A DNA stretch of 64,000 bases from Sulfuritortus calidifontis (GCF_003967275.1 NZ_AP018721.1:2170001-2234000); one strand, 5' to 3'. Shown: positions 31,603 to 42,255, numbered from the stretch's first letter. Notes: generated by a model from the letters alone, not told the origin. A program made the numbers and translations.

Positions 31603-31929
31603 ATGATCAAAGGCGGAATCGGCAACCTGATGAAACAGGCCCAGCAGATGCAGGAAAACCTGCAGAAGGCCCAGGCCCAGATCGCGGAAATGGAAGTGGA
31701 AGGCCAGGCCGGCGCCGGCCTGGTCAAGGTCACGATGACCGGCAAGCACGACGTCAAGCGCGTGGTGATCGACCCCTCGCTGATGCAGGATGACAAGGAA
31801 ATGCTGGAAGACCTGATTGCCGCCGCGGTGAACGACGCCGTGCGCCGGGTGGAGAGCGCCAGCCAGGAAAAGATGGCCGCCGTCACCGCCGGCATGCCCC
31901 TGCCGCCCGGCATGAAGTTCCCGTTCTAA
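31603..31929 (+). CDS. ybaB: YbaB/EbfC nucleoid-associated protein
   Basis: 108 residues of the YbaB/EbfC family ([29 protein letters not shown]... then [20 protein letters not shown]). The fold is a small dimer with a tweezers-like shape that binds DNA. It is in the usual dnaX-ybaB-recR order; GAGG ribosome site upstream. Confidence 0.96.
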   Translation: MIKGGIGNLMKQAQQMQENLQKAQAQIAEMEVEGQAGAGLVKVTMTGKHDVKRVVIDPSLMQDDKEMLEDLIAAAVNDAVRRVESASQEKMAAVTAGMPLPPGMKFPF

Positions 31930-32016
31930 GTTGTCAGCATTCAGCATTCAGTTTGCAGTCACCCTCATGATCGCCGCTGCCGACTGCCGACTGCCTGCTG
32001 CCGACTCGTCCAGATC

Positions 32017-32613
32017 ATGAAGCTGCCGGGCACGCTCGAGGCCTTGATCGACGCCCTGCGCGTGCTGCCCGGGGTGGGACCGAAGTCGGCCGCGCGCATG
32101 GCCTATCACCTGATGCAGCGCGACCGGGTCGGCGCCCGGCGGCTCGCGGCCTGCCTGAGCACCGCGCTGGAGAAGCTGCACCACTGCGAGCGCTGCAACA
32201 ACTTCAGCGAGACTCCGGTCTGCGCGCTGTGCGCCAATCCCCGGCGCGATGCCCGCCTGCTCTGCGTGGTCGAGATGCCGGTCGACCTCAACCGCATGGA
32301 AGAGACCCAGGCCTACAAGGGCCTCTACTTCGTGCTCATGGGGCGGCTGAGTCCGCTCGACGGCATCGGCCCCAAGGAGATCGGCCTCGAGCGCCTGTTG
32401 CAACGGGCGCAGGACGGCGTCACCGAAGAGGTGGTGCTGGCCACCAACTACACCGCCGAGGGCGAGGCCACGGCACACTATGTCAGCGAGCTGCTCAAGG
32501 CCCGCGGCCTCAAGGTCAGCCGCATCGCCCGCGGCATTCCGGCCGGCGGCGAACTGGAATACGTGGATGCCATGACCATCGCGCAGGCTTTCACTGACAG
32601 GCGGGCGCTATGA
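32017..32613 (+). CDS. recR: Recombination mediator RecR
   Basis: 198 residues: helix-hairpin-helix ([13 protein letters not shown]), Cys4 zinc finger (CERC...CALC region), Toprim domain ([11 protein letters not shown]) and C-terminal Walker-B-like region ([18 protein letters not shown]). With RecO and RecF it loads RecA onto SSB-coated single strands. Full length. Confidence 0.97.
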   Translation: MKLPGTLEALIDALRVLPGVGPKSAARMAYHLMQRDRVGARRLAACLSTALEKLHHCERCNNFSETPVCALCANPRRDARLLCVVEMPVDLNRMEETQAYKGLYFVLMGRLSPLDGIGPKEIGLERLLQRAQDGVTEEVVLATNYTAEGEATAHYVSELLKARGLKVSRIARGIPAGGELEYVDAMTIAQAFTDRRAL

Positions 32614-32674
32614 GTCGCCGCGGCACGACAAGCCAAAACAAAATCACGGCACGGATACCGGCCGAGAGGAGCGC

Positions 32675-34225
32675 ATGGTGAACGACGAACTGGAGATGCT
32701 GGACAGCCGGCAGACCGAACAACTCCTGGAAGAGCTGATGGCCAGCCAGGACTTCCCGGCCCTGTCCAGCACCATCATCCAGATCAACCAGCTGGTCGGC
32801 TCCGACGACAGCCATACCGACGAGCTGACCCGGGTGATCCTGCGCGACAACTCGCTGACCAACAAGCTCCTGCGCCTGGTCAACTCGGTGCACTACGCCC
32901 AGTTCGGCGGCCGTAACATCAGCACCATCTCGCGCGCGGTGATCATCCTCGGCTTCAACACCATCCGCGATGCCGCGCTGTCGCTCATGCTGTTCGAGCA
33001 CCTGAACAACCAGGCCCACGCCCAGGCGCTGAAAAGCGACGCCCTGGAAAGCTTCTACCGCGGCGTGATCGGCCGACTGATGGCCCGCCCCCTGGGCGTG
33101 CGCGATGCCGAGGAAGGCTTCATCGGCGCCATGTTCCGCAATCTCGGCCACCTGATGGCCCGGCTGTACTTCTTCGAGCGCACCGAACGCATCCGCGCCC
33201 TGATGGAGAAGGAAGGCATCGACGAGAACGCCGCCTGCCGCAAGGTGCTGGGCACCACCTACGACCAGCTCGGCCTCGCCATCGGCCGCCACTGGCACCT
33301 GCCGCCCACGCTGCAGCAGAGCATCACCCCGCTGCCGCCCGGCCCGGTGCGCAAACCGACCACGCCCGAAACAAAACTGCAGGCCCTGTCCAACCTGGCG
33401 CGCGAACTGTATGAGATCGCGGCCCGGGAACTCACCGATGGCGATCGCCTGAGCCAGCTCAAGGCCCTGAGCGGCAAATATGGCCAGACCGGCGAGATCA
33501 GCCCGGCCCAGCTGCACAGCGCCATGATGAACGCCGCGGAAGAGGTGCAGAAGGAGGCGCCGACCCTGCAGGCCTCGATCAGCAGCAGCGCCATGCTCCA
33601 ACGCCTGCTGGGCGAAGGCGGCGGCGCGGCCGGGGCCGAGGCGGTGGCCCAGAAGGTCGACGCCTCCCGCCTGGACGACCTCGCCCTGCCGCAGATCGAC
33701 AGCAGCACCGCGACCGACCCGGCCGCCATCCTCACCGCTGGCCTGCAGGACCTGACCGACGCCCTGATCTCCAACACCAACATCACCGGCATTCTGCACC
33801 TCTTGCTCGAGGTCTATTACCGCACCGGCTGCTTCGACCGGGTGATGATCGCCGTGCTCGACCGCCAGGGGCAGCACCTCGCTGGCCGTACCGGCTTCGG
33901 CAAGAACATCGACTCGGCGATCGCCGCGTTCAAGGTCTCGGCCACCGCCTCGACCGACGCCTTCTCGGCCGCCGTGGCCCAGGGCGTCGACATCCTGATC
34001 AGCGACACCCAGGCCGACAACATCAAGGCCCGCATCCCGGCCTGGCACGCCGGTCAGATCAAGGCACATTCCTTCCTGCTGCTGCCGATCACGGTCAACA
34101 AGAAACCGCTGGCGCTGATCTACCTGGACAAGGACAAGGGCCCGATCGACCTCGACGCCCAGGTGCTGAACATGATGAAGGTGCTGCGCAACCAGGCCCT
34201 GCTCGCCTTCCGCCAGGGCAAGTGA
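32675..34225 (+). CDS. HDOD-domain protein with C-terminal GAF-like domain (copy 1)
   Basis: 516 residues. An HDOD domain covers about residues 15-230 (FPALSSTIIQINQLV, ILRDNSLTNKLLRLVNS, ISRAVIILGFNTIRD), a catalytically dead relative of HD phosphohydrolases used in bacterial signalling. Residues about 355-510 resemble a GAF domain (HLLLEVYYRTGCFDRVMIAVLDRQG). An Ala/Gly-rich link joins them. Such proteins act in motility, c-di-GMP and DNA-damage signalling, but no specific role can be given. The ATG has GAGAGGAG upstream. It is followed after 7 bp by a paralogue of the same architecture. Confidence 0.85.
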   Translation: MVNDELEMLDSRQTEQLLEELMASQDFPALSSTIIQINQLVGSDDSHTDELTRVILRDNSLTNKLLRLVNSVHYAQFGGRNISTISRAVIILGFNTIRDAALSLMLFEHLNNQAHAQALKSDALESFYRGVIGRLMARPLGVRDAEEGFIGAMFRNLGHLMARLYFFERTERIRALMEKEGIDENAACRKVLGTTYDQLGLAIGRHWHLPPTLQQSITPLPPGPVRKPTTPETKLQALSNLARELYEIAARELTDGDRLSQLKALSGKYGQTGEISPAQLHSAMMNAAEEVQKEAPTLQASISSSAMLQRLLGEGGGAAGAEAVAQKVDASRLDDLALPQIDSSTATDPAAILTAGLQDLTDALISNTNITGILHLLLEVYYRTGCFDRVMIAVLDRQGQHLAGRTGFGKNIDSAIAAFKVSATASTDAFSAAVAQGVDILISDTQADNIKARIPAWHAGQIKAHSFLLLPITVNKKPLALIYLDKDKGPIDLDAQVLNMMKVLRNQALLAFRQGK

Positions 34226-34232
34226 AGTCGCC

Positions 34233-35792
34233 ATGGACGAACTGACCACCGACCTCGATCACAAGAAGACCCAGGCCCTGCTCAAGGACCTGGTGGCGAC
34301 GCAGGACTTCCCGCTGCTGTCGCAGACCATCGTCCAGGTCAACGAGATCGTCGGCTCCGAGACCAGCCAGGCCGACGAGCTGACCCGCACCATCCTGCGC
34401 GACGTCTCGCTCACCAACAAGCTGCTGCGCCTGGTCAACGCCGCGCACTACAACAAGTTCGCCGGCCAGCCGGTGAGCACCATCTCCCGCGCCGTGGTCA
34501 TCCTCGGCTTCAACACCGTGCGCGACGTCGCCCTGTCGCTGATGTTGTTCGACCACCTGCAGAACCACGCCCAGGCCCGCCAGCTCAAGGGCGAGGTGCT
34601 GGAGAGCTACTACTGCGGCGTGCTCGGCCGCCTGCTCGGCAAGCGGCTCAAGCTGCCCGATGTCGAAGAGGCCTTCATCAGCGCCATGTTCCGCAACGTC
34701 GGCCGGTTGATGGCCCGCTTCTACTTCTACGACCGCACGCTCAAGGTCAATATGCTCATGCGCGGCAAGCAGCTGAGCGAGAACGACGCCGCACGCGAGG
34801 TGTTCGGCACCACCTACGACCAGATCGGCCTGAGCATCGCCCGCCACTGGCACCTGCCTGAGACCTTGATCCAGGGCATGACCCCGCTGCCGCCCGGCGA
34901 CATCGGCCGGCCAGACAGCGACATCGGCCGTCTGCGCGCCGCCGCCAGTCTGGCGCGCGAGCTCTACGAGGTGATCGCCGCCGGCCATGAGCCGCGCGAG
35001 CAGAGCAAGCTGCTCAACCAGCTCGGCCGCCGCTATGCCACCCTCGGCAGCTTCCCCGGCGGCACCCTGAATGGCCTGGCCCAGGAGGCGGCGCGCGAGG
35101 TGCAGCGCGACGCCGACATCTTCCAGAGCGACCTGCGCGCCAGCCCCGCCCTGGCCAAGCTGCTCGACCTGGCCGAGCAGCCGGCCGGCGAGACGGCCGA
35201 ATCGGAAGAGGCCGCCGCCATCGCCCAGGCGCTCAACACCCTGCCCATCCTCGCCGCGGTCGAGCCCGAGGCGGACGACCCGGCCTCCATGCTGGCGGCC
35301 GGCCTGACCGAGATGACTGAGGCCCTGGTCGGCGGCGCCAGCATCTCCGACGTGCTGCACATGATGCTGGAAATCTTCTACCGCACCGGCGCCTTCGACC
35401 GGGTGATGATCGCGGTACGCGACAAGGACGGCAAATCGCTCACCGGCCGCTTCGGCTTCGGCAAGGACATCGACAAGGCGATCACCGCCTACAAGGTGCC
35501 GCTCACCTTCGCCCACGACGCCTTCCAGGTCGCCGCCAACCAGGGCGTCGACATCCTCATCGGCAACGTCGACGACGAGGCCCTGAAGTCGCGCATCCCA
35601 GACTGGCAGCGCCAGCGCATCCGCGCCCGCTCCTTCCTGCTCCTGCCGCTGGTGGTCGACAACAAGACCCTGGCCCTGCTCTATGCCGACCGCGACAAGG
35701 GCACGCTGCAACTCGATTCGAAGATGCTCAACATGCTCAAGGTCCTGCGCAACCAGGCCTTGCTGGCCATGCGCCAGAACTCCAACAAATAA
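34233..35792 (+). CDS. HDOD-domain protein with C-terminal GAF-like domain (copy 2)
   Basis: 519 residues, co-linear with copy 1 across the whole length by eye (FPLLSQTIVQVNEIVGS; LRDVSLTNKLLRLVNAAHY; ISRAVVILGFNTVRD; FYRTGAFDRVMIAVRDKDGKSLTGRFGFGKDID). The pair is a tandem duplication that has diverged most in the linker (about 255-345). The two genes must be co-transcribed, so the products may work as a heteromer or respond to two signals. No flagellar, chemotaxis or GGDEF gene is next to them in the window. Confidence 0.85.
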   Translation: MDELTTDLDHKKTQALLKDLVATQDFPLLSQTIVQVNEIVGSETSQADELTRTILRDVSLTNKLLRLVNAAHYNKFAGQPVSTISRAVVILGFNTVRDVALSLMLFDHLQNHAQARQLKGEVLESYYCGVLGRLLGKRLKLPDVEEAFISAMFRNVGRLMARFYFYDRTLKVNMLMRGKQLSENDAAREVFGTTYDQIGLSIARHWHLPETLIQGMTPLPPGDIGRPDSDIGRLRAAASLARELYEVIAAGHEPREQSKLLNQLGRRYATLGSFPGGTLNGLAQEAAREVQRDADIFQSDLRASPALAKLLDLAEQPAGETAESEEAAAIAQALNTLPILAAVEPEADDPASMLAAGLTEMTEALVGGASISDVLHMMLEIFYRTGAFDRVMIAVRDKDGKSLTGRFGFGKDIDKAITAYKVPLTFAHDAFQVAANQGVDILIGNVDDEALKSRIPDWQRQRIRARSFLLLPLVVDNKTLALLYADRDKGTLQLDSKMLNMLKVLRNQALLAMRQNSNK

Positions 35793-37190
<1,398 letters not shown>

Positions 37191-37203
37191 GTGACAGGAC
37201 TTG

Positions 37204-37239
37204 AAATCGCCGACGGCGACAACATCTTGTCAGCGATTT
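37204..37239. other. Imperfect stem-loop between purB and the thioredoxin-TPR gene
   Basis: AAATCGC/GCGATTT outer arms and an inner GACA/TGTC pair; a short T-rich stretch follows. It could be a weak terminator or a leader structure for the next gene. Confidence 0.35.
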
Positions 37240-37258
37240 GATTTTTGAAAGGTAGGCC

Positions 37259-38113
37259 ATGGGCCAGTTCGCATTCGACGTCGACAGCGGCAACTTCCAG
37301 CAGATCGTGATCGAGGGCTCGAAAAAGGTGCCCGTGGTGGTCGACTTCTGGGCGCCCTGGTGCGGCCCGTGCAAGGTGTTGAAACCCATCCTGGAGAAGC
37401 TGGCCGAGGAATACGCCGGCAAGTTCATCCTGGCCAAGGTCAACTCGGACGAGAACCAGGAACTCGCCGCCCAGTTCGGCGTGCGCGGCATCCCCAGCGT
37501 CAAGGCCATCTACGGCGGCGAGATCGTCGACGAATTCTCCGGCGCCATCCCGGAGGGTCAGGTGCGCGCCTTCCTCGACCGCATCATCCCTTCGCCGGCG
37601 GAGGAACTGCGGCTGAAGGCGGCCGAACTCAAGGCCGCGGGCGAGGCCGCCCAGGCCCTGCAGCTACTGGCCGAGGCCTCCAAGCTGGATGCCGGCAACG
37701 AGAAGGTGCGTCTGGATGCCGCCGAGATCCTGTGCGAAGCGGGTGAACTCGACGAGGCCCGCCGCCTGCTCGACAGCCTGTCACCCGCGATGAAACAGGA
37801 AGACCGCGTGGCCCGGCTCGCGGCGAAAATCAATTTCGCCCTGTCCAGCCAAGGCGGCGGCGACGAGGCAGCCCTGCGCGACAAGATCAAGGCCGACGCC
37901 AAGGACATGGACAGCCGCCTGCAACTGGCCAAGCTGCTCATCGCCTCGGGCCGTCATGCCGAAGGCATGGACCAGCTGCTGGAAATGATCCGGATCGACC
38001 GCGCCTGGAACGACGAAGCCGCGCGCAAGACCATGCTCGATGTATTCAACCTGCTGGCCGGCAGCCCGCTGGTGGCGGAGTACCGGCGCAAGCTGGCAAG
38101 CGCGTTGAATTGA
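37259..38113 (+). CDS. cnoX: Thioredoxin-TPR chaperone-like protein (CnoX/YbbN family)
   Basis: 284 residues: thioredoxin fold (1-110) with an intact WCGPC active site at about residues 35-39, the cis-proline (GIPSV), then a TPR-like helical domain (about 115-284). In E. coli CnoX the Cys pair is degenerate and the protein is a hypochlorite-activated holdase that hands clients to GroEL; homologues with CGPC are redox-active. Here the full motif argues for thiol reductase plus holdase activity. AAAGGTAGG ribosome site before the ATG. Confidence 0.85.
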   Translation: MGQFAFDVDSGNFQQIVIEGSKKVPVVVDFWAPWCGPCKVLKPILEKLAEEYAGKFILAKVNSDENQELAAQFGVRGIPSVKAIYGGEIVDEFSGAIPEGQVRAFLDRIIPSPAEELRLKAAELKAAGEAAQALQLLAEASKLDAGNEKVRLDAAEILCEAGELDEARRLLDSLSPAMKQEDRVARLAAKINFALSSQGGGDEAALRDKIKADAKDMDSRLQLAKLLIASGRHAEGMDQLLEMIRIDRAWNDEAARKTMLDVFNLLAGSPLVAEYRRKLASALN

Positions 38114-38119
38114 TTTGAT

Positions 38120-38200
38120 AAGGGCGCATTAGGCGGATGCCGTAATGCCAAATGCGCTCACGGGACAGCCGGTACATTACGCCCGCGGCTAATACGCCCT
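38120..38200. repeat. Imperfect inverted repeat, intergenic
   Basis: AGGGCGCATTAGGCGG near 38120 pairs imperfectly with CGCGGCTAATACGCCCT near 38175-38191, with a nested GCCGTAATG/CATTACGCC pair, making a cruciform-like unit in the spacer between converging genes. It resembles short GCGCATTAGG-type repeats of proteobacteria. Confidence 0.5.
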
Positions 38201-38218
38201 CGTGTTGTTTTGCGCCAC

Positions 38219-38551
38219 TCAATGGCAGCGGATGTACAGCTTGCGAATCTCGAACTTGTTCAGGGCTTCCTGGCCGATCTCGCCCCGGATCGCCTGCTCG
38301 ATCAGGCCGGGCGGCGGCAGCGCGGTGCTGGCGGCGGGCGGCTGGACGCCTTCGTAGTCGAGCACCCGGTAGCCGCGGCCGCGGCAGATGTCGCCGGCCT
38401 TGGCCAGGCAGCTGCGCAAGTTGAGCAACGGACCGCTGCAGCCGATTTCGTAGTTGGCCCAGCCGTCCTGGCCGCGGTGTTCGGTAGAGGTGGCGCAGCC
38501 GGCCAAGAACAAGACAGATATGGGAAAAAGCAACAACAGCCCTAAGCGCAA
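38219..38551 (-). CDS. Small lipoprotein, unknown function
   Basis: 110 residues when started at the TTG at 38551. The N-terminus is then a classical lipoprotein signal (RLGLLLLFPISVLFLAGC with lipobox LAGC). The mature part has four further cysteines (IGCSGP, RSCLAKAGDICRG, YIRCH). TTG is preferred because GGAGGGAGAGG, part of a palindromic repeat, lies 9 bases upstream and serves as ribosome site; an ATG at 38593 or the longer frame to 38719 would translate repeat sequence and bury the signal. Role unknown; anchored in the outer or inner membrane. Confidence 0.6.
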   Translation of the reverse strand: MRLGLLLLFPISVLFLAGCATSTEHRGQDGWANYEIGCSGPLLNLRSCLAKAGDICRGRGYRVLDYEGVQPPAASTALPPPGLIEQAIRGEIGQEALNKFEIRKLYIRCH

Positions 38552-38559
38552 GGCCTTAA

Positions 38560-38579
38560 CCCTCTCCCTCCGGGAGAGC
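38560..38579. repeat. Short palindromic repeat (CTCTCCC/GGGAGAG)
   Basis: CCTCTCCCTCCGGGAGAG unit of the same family as 31.5 kb; it supplies the probable ribosome site of the lipoprotein gene on the minus strand. Confidence 0.6.
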
Positions 38580-38649
38580 ACCCGCAAGGGCATAAAGGTG
38601 GCGAAGCCGGGTGCGGGAAATGGGCGCAGGTGGTCACTCTGTCCGCGGT

Positions 38650-38687
38650 TTCCCTCACCCCTACCCCTCTCCCGGGGGGAGAGGGGA
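38650..38687. repeat. Palindromic repeat (CCCCTCTCCC/GGGGAGAGGGG)
   Basis: CCCTCACCCCTA leader followed by a 10-bp hairpin at 38663-38685. Same family as the previous unit; together they occupy most of the lipoprotein gene's upstream region. Confidence 0.65.
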
Positions 38688-38725
38688 TGTTGAGCGAATG
38701 TGTGTTGGAGCAGTGACATCTCGAC

Positions 38726-39256
38726 TCAACCTCCCCGGTAGTCAGCCGCCAGCTTCATGTAGTGTTGGGCAGAATACTCGAAATAGGCCAGTTCTTCATC
38801 GGTCAGCCGGCGCAGGGCCTTGGCCGGGCGGCCCAGGTAGAGCCAGCCGCTTTCCAGCACCTTGCCCTCGGGCACCAGGCTGCCGGCGCCGAGCAGCACG
38901 TGGTCCTGCAGCACGGCCCTGTCCATGACCAGCGAGCCCATGCCGATCAGGCAGTCGTTGCCGATGGTGCAGCCGTGCAGGATGACGCTGTGGCCGACGG
39001 TGACGTTGCGACCGACGATGAGCGGCGCGCCGACCGGGTCGGCCGCGCTCCTGTGCGAAACGTGGAGCACGGCGCAGTCCTGGATGTTGCTGCCGGCGCC
39101 GATGCGGATGAAGTTGACGTCGCCGCGGATGACGGCGCCGGGCCAGACCGAGGCGCCATCGCCCAGCTCGACCTCGCCGATCACCGTGGCGGCACTGTGG
39201 ACGTAGACATCGCGGCCCAGTTGGGGCCGCTTGTCCTGGAAGCGTTCGATGGTCAT
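38726..39256 (-). CDS. Gamma-carbonic-anhydrase family protein
   Basis: 176 residues of left-handed beta-helix hexapeptide repeats (VWPGAVIRGDVNFIRIGAGSNIQD) with the metal-binding histidines in VLHVSH and VGHSVILHGC. This is the YrdA/PaaY/CaiE group; some members are zinc or iron carbonic anhydrases. It starts 12 bp after the ppc stop on the same strand, so PEP carboxylase and this protein are co-transcribed; supply of bicarbonate to PEP carboxylase is an attractive but unproven idea. Confidence 0.88.
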   Translation of the reverse strand: MTIERFQDKRPQLGRDVYVHSAATVIGEVELGDGASVWPGAVIRGDVNFIRIGAGSNIQDCAVLHVSHRSAADPVGAPLIVGRNVTVGHSVILHGCTIGNDCLIGMGSLVMDRAVLQDHVLLGAGSLVPEGKVLESGWLYLGRPAKALRRLTDEELAYFEYSAQHYMKLAADYRGG

Positions 39257-39268
39257 GCCGAGCCTCTG

Positions 39269-42061
39269 TTAGCCCGTGTTGCGCATGCCGGCGGCGATGG
39301 CGTTGATCGAGCGCAGCAGCGGCTCCAGCCAGGGGCTCTCGCCTTCGCCCTCGGCCTCGCGCAGCTTGCGCAGCACGCTGGCCTGGATGTAGTTGAGCGG
39401 GTCGAGATAGGTGTTGCGGTGCTGCAAGGTCAGCGCCAGGTCGGGCGTCTCGGCCAGCAGGCGGGGGATGTCGGCCACGTGCAGGATCTGGCGCACCGCC
39501 TCTTCGTGCCGGCTGCGGATGAGCTCGAAGATGCGCTGGCCGGCCTCGGCGTCCTGGCAGAGGTGGGCGTACTCGCCGGCGATGTTCATGTCGGCCTTGT
39601 ACAGGGCCATCTGCGCGTTGGATAGCAGGGTACGGAAGAACGGCCACTCGCGGTACATCTTTTGCAGCTTGGCCAGCCGGGTCGGGTCGTCGCCGCGCCA
39701 AGACTGAATCGCCGCGCCGATGCCGTACCAGGTGGGCAGGGCGTGGCGCGACTGGCCCCAGGCGAAGACCCAGGAGATGGCGCGGACCGAGCCGATGGAA
39801 CGGTCGCCCTTCTTGCGATGCGAGGGACGCGAGCCGATGTTGAGCAGGCCGATCTCCCGCACCGGCGTGGCCTCGTAGAAGTAGTCGAGGAAGCCGGGGG
39901 TGCGCTCGGTCAGGTCGCGGTAGACCGCCTCGCCCGTCTTCGACAGCTCGTCCATGATGGCGAGATAGTCCTTGCGGTCTTCCGTCGCTTTGCCGACCAG
40001 ATGGCTGCTGGCCTTGAGCGTGCCGGTGACGCCCAGGGTCAACTCGTACTGGGCGGTCTCCATGTTGTTGTACTTGTAGAACAGCACCTCGCCCTGCTCG
40101 GTGAGCTTGAGTTCGCCGCGCACGGTGCCGGCCGGTTGGGCCAGGATGGCCTCGTGGGTGGGGCCGCCGCCACGGCCCAGGGTGCCGCCGCGGCCATGAA
40201 ACAGCCGGCAGTGGATGCCGTGCCTGTCGGACAGGGCGACGATGCGCTTTTGCGCCTCGTACAGGTTCCACGACGAGGCGAGGATGCCGCCGTCCTTGCA
40301 GGAATCGGAATAGCCGACCATCACCTCCTGGCCCTCGCCGTAGGCGTCGAGCAGGCTGCGGTAGACCGGGATGCGGTAGAGCTGGTCGAGCACGGCGTCG
40401 GAATGCTGCAAATCGCCGATGGTCTCGAACAAGGGCGAGATGCCGATGTGGCAATACCAGTTGTTGCCCACGCGCCCGGCCAGGCCGGCCTGGGAGCCGA
40501 GCAGCATCACTTCCAGGATGTGCGAGGCGGTGTGGGTCATGGAAATCACATAGCGGCCGAAGCATTGCTCGCCCAGGGCGCGGCGCATGTGGGCGATGAG
40601 CTGGAAGGTGCGCAGGGTTTCCTGGGTGTTCTCGCTCAAGGCACCGACATCGACCTGCAGCGCGGCCGGGTTGGCGATCAGGTCGGCCAGGGTGGAAAGC
40701 CGGCTCGCTTCGTCGAGCGCCAGGTAATCCATGCCGATGGCGGCCTTGAGGATCTCGGCCACCGCCTCGGTATGGCGGCCGGATTCCTGGCGGATGTCCA
40801 GTTGCAGCAGATGGAAGCCGAAGGTCTCGACCAGATGGATCAGATCCTGCAGCTCGCTCTCGGCCAAGTCGCGGTCGCCGTGGCCGATCAGCGAATCGCG
40901 GATCAGGCGCAGGTCGTGCAGGAAGGCCTGGGCGCTGGCGTAACCCGGCTCCTCGAAGCTGACGTCCGTGCCGTCCATCGCGCGCTGGACCAGGATCAGG
41001 TTGCGCCGGATGCGGTAGCGCATGATCTCCAGCTTGCGCCGATAGGGCTCCTGCGGGTGCGGGTTGGGCCGCTTGTCGAACAGCAGCTCGGCCTGGCGGC
41101 AGTCCTCTTCCAGGCTTTCCATGAACTCGGTCGAGGGCCGGCACATGCGCATGGACAGCGAGAGCTGGTCGGACAGGCCTTCGAGCCGGCGCAGATATTC
41201 CTCGTAGGCGGTCACCGCCTGCATGCGCCAGGCCAGGGCGGTCACCTCGGCGGTCACCCCCGGATGACCGTCGCGGTCGCCGCCGATCCAGGAGCCGAAA
41301 CGCAGGAAGCTGGAAACCTTGACCGACTCGGCTGCCTCGGCGCCGTAGACGTCGCGCAGCGACTTGTGGAAGTTGCGGTAGACCAGGGTCACCGCCTGGA
41401 ACAGCGATTGCGGGAAATAGGACAGGCCGGCCCGGATCTCGTCGCGCACTTGCAGCTTGAAGGCGCGCACCTCGTCGGTCTTCCACAGGATGCGGATCTG
41501 GTTCGACAGCCGGGTCATGGCCTCGTCGCGGTACATGCCGCGGATGCGCGGGTCGCCCAGGGCCTCCATGCTGAGGAAGATGTTGCGCAGGGCGCCCTTG
41601 ATCGTGCGCCGCTTGGCCTCGGACGGATGGGCGGTGATCACCGGCATGTAGCACAGCTTGTCGAGCAGGCCCTGGAGCTGCTCGGCCTTCACACCCTGTT
41701 CGCGCAGGCCGAGCAGGGTGTCGTGGAAGGAGCCGGCCCACATATGGCTGCCGCGCTGCACCAACTGGCGCCGGCGGCGCAGGCTCACCGTCTCCTCGGC
41801 GATGTTGAGCAGGCTGAAATAGATATTGAAGGCGCGGATGATCTGGCCCAGGGCTTCGGGCGACTGCCGGTCGATCAGGTTGACCAGCGCCTGCCGCCGT
41901 TTCGGGTCGTCCTTCTCGCGCAGGGCGACGAAGCCGCGGCGCAACTCGCCCAGGGCGTCGTAGACCGGGCGCGGCAGTTCGGCTTTCAGGATGCGGCTGA
42001 GCAGCAGGCTCAGCAGGCGTTCGCGCGAGCGGAGTTCTTGTTTTTGAGACAGGGCGGCCAT
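39269..42061 (-). CDS. ppc: Phosphoenolpyruvate carboxylase
   Basis: 930 residues, full length for the bacterial type. Catalytic signatures are present: HPSEAKRRTI (the catalytic His region, family VLTAHPT-like), VGYSDSCKDGG, the glycine loop FHGRGGTLGRGGGP, and the C-terminal RNTG needed for inhibitor binding. It fixes bicarbonate onto PEP to make oxaloacetate and refills the incomplete TCA cycle of autotrophs. First gene of a ppc-gamma-carbonic anhydrase unit. Confidence 0.97.
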   Translation of the reverse strand: MAALSQKQELRSRERLLSLLLSRILKAELPRPVYDALGELRRGFVALREKDDPKRRQALVNLIDRQSPEALGQIIRAFNIYFSLLNIAEETVSLRRRRQLVQRGSHMWAGSFHDTLLGLREQGVKAEQLQGLLDKLCYMPVITAHPSEAKRRTIKGALRNIFLSMEALGDPRIRGMYRDEAMTRLSNQIRILWKTDEVRAFKLQVRDEIRAGLSYFPQSLFQAVTLVYRNFHKSLRDVYGAEAAESVKVSSFLRFGSWIGGDRDGHPGVTAEVTALAWRMQAVTAYEEYLRRLEGLSDQLSLSMRMCRPSTEFMESLEEDCRQAELLFDKRPNPHPQEPYRRKLEIMRYRIRRNLILVQRAMDGTDVSFEEPGYASAQAFLHDLRLIRDSLIGHGDRDLAESELQDLIHLVETFGFHLLQLDIRQESGRHTEAVAEILKAAIGMDYLALDEASRLSTLADLIANPAALQVDVGALSENTQETLRTFQLIAHMRRALGEQCFGRYVISMTHTASHILEVMLLGSQAGLAGRVGNNWYCHIGISPLFETIGDLQHSDAVLDQLYRIPVYRSLLDAYGEGQEVMVGYSDSCKDGGILASSWNLYEAQKRIVALSDRHGIHCRLFHGRGGTLGRGGGPTHEAILAQPAGTVRGELKLTEQGEVLFYKYNNMETAQYELTLGVTGTLKASSHLVGKATEDRKDYLAIMDELSKTGEAVYRDLTERTPGFLDYFYEATPVREIGLLNIGSRPSHRKKGDRSIGSVRAISWVFAWGQSRHALPTWYGIGAAIQSWRGDDPTRLAKLQKMYREWPFFRTLLSNAQMALYKADMNIAGEYAHLCQDAEAGQRIFELIRSRHEEAVRQILHVADIPRLLAETPDLALTLQHRNTYLDPLNYIQASVLRKLREAEGEGESPWLEPLLRSINAIAAGMRNTG

Positions 42062-42211
42062 GGGCTATCGTTCGGCTGACTTTGAAAACAAAGGAAAATC
42101 GACGGAAAAACCGACGAATTCTACCACAGCCGCCCTCTGCCTCCCCGACCGGCGGGCAGTCCACCGCTGCCAGCCGGTCGCGCCCGGCCCCCGGCTTTGA
42201 CCGGACAGGCC

Positions 42212-42240
42212 GCAAAAAATGGCCGCCGTGAGCGGCGGCC
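42212..42240 (-). terminator. Rho-independent terminator after the Cys-rich small protein gene
   Basis: On the minus strand GGCCGCCG-CTCA-CGGCGGCC followed by ATTTTTT, 16 bases after the stop of the gene at 42256. It closes the exported-protein cluster. Confidence 0.85.
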
Positions 42241-42255
42241 GTATCTTGCCTCAAC

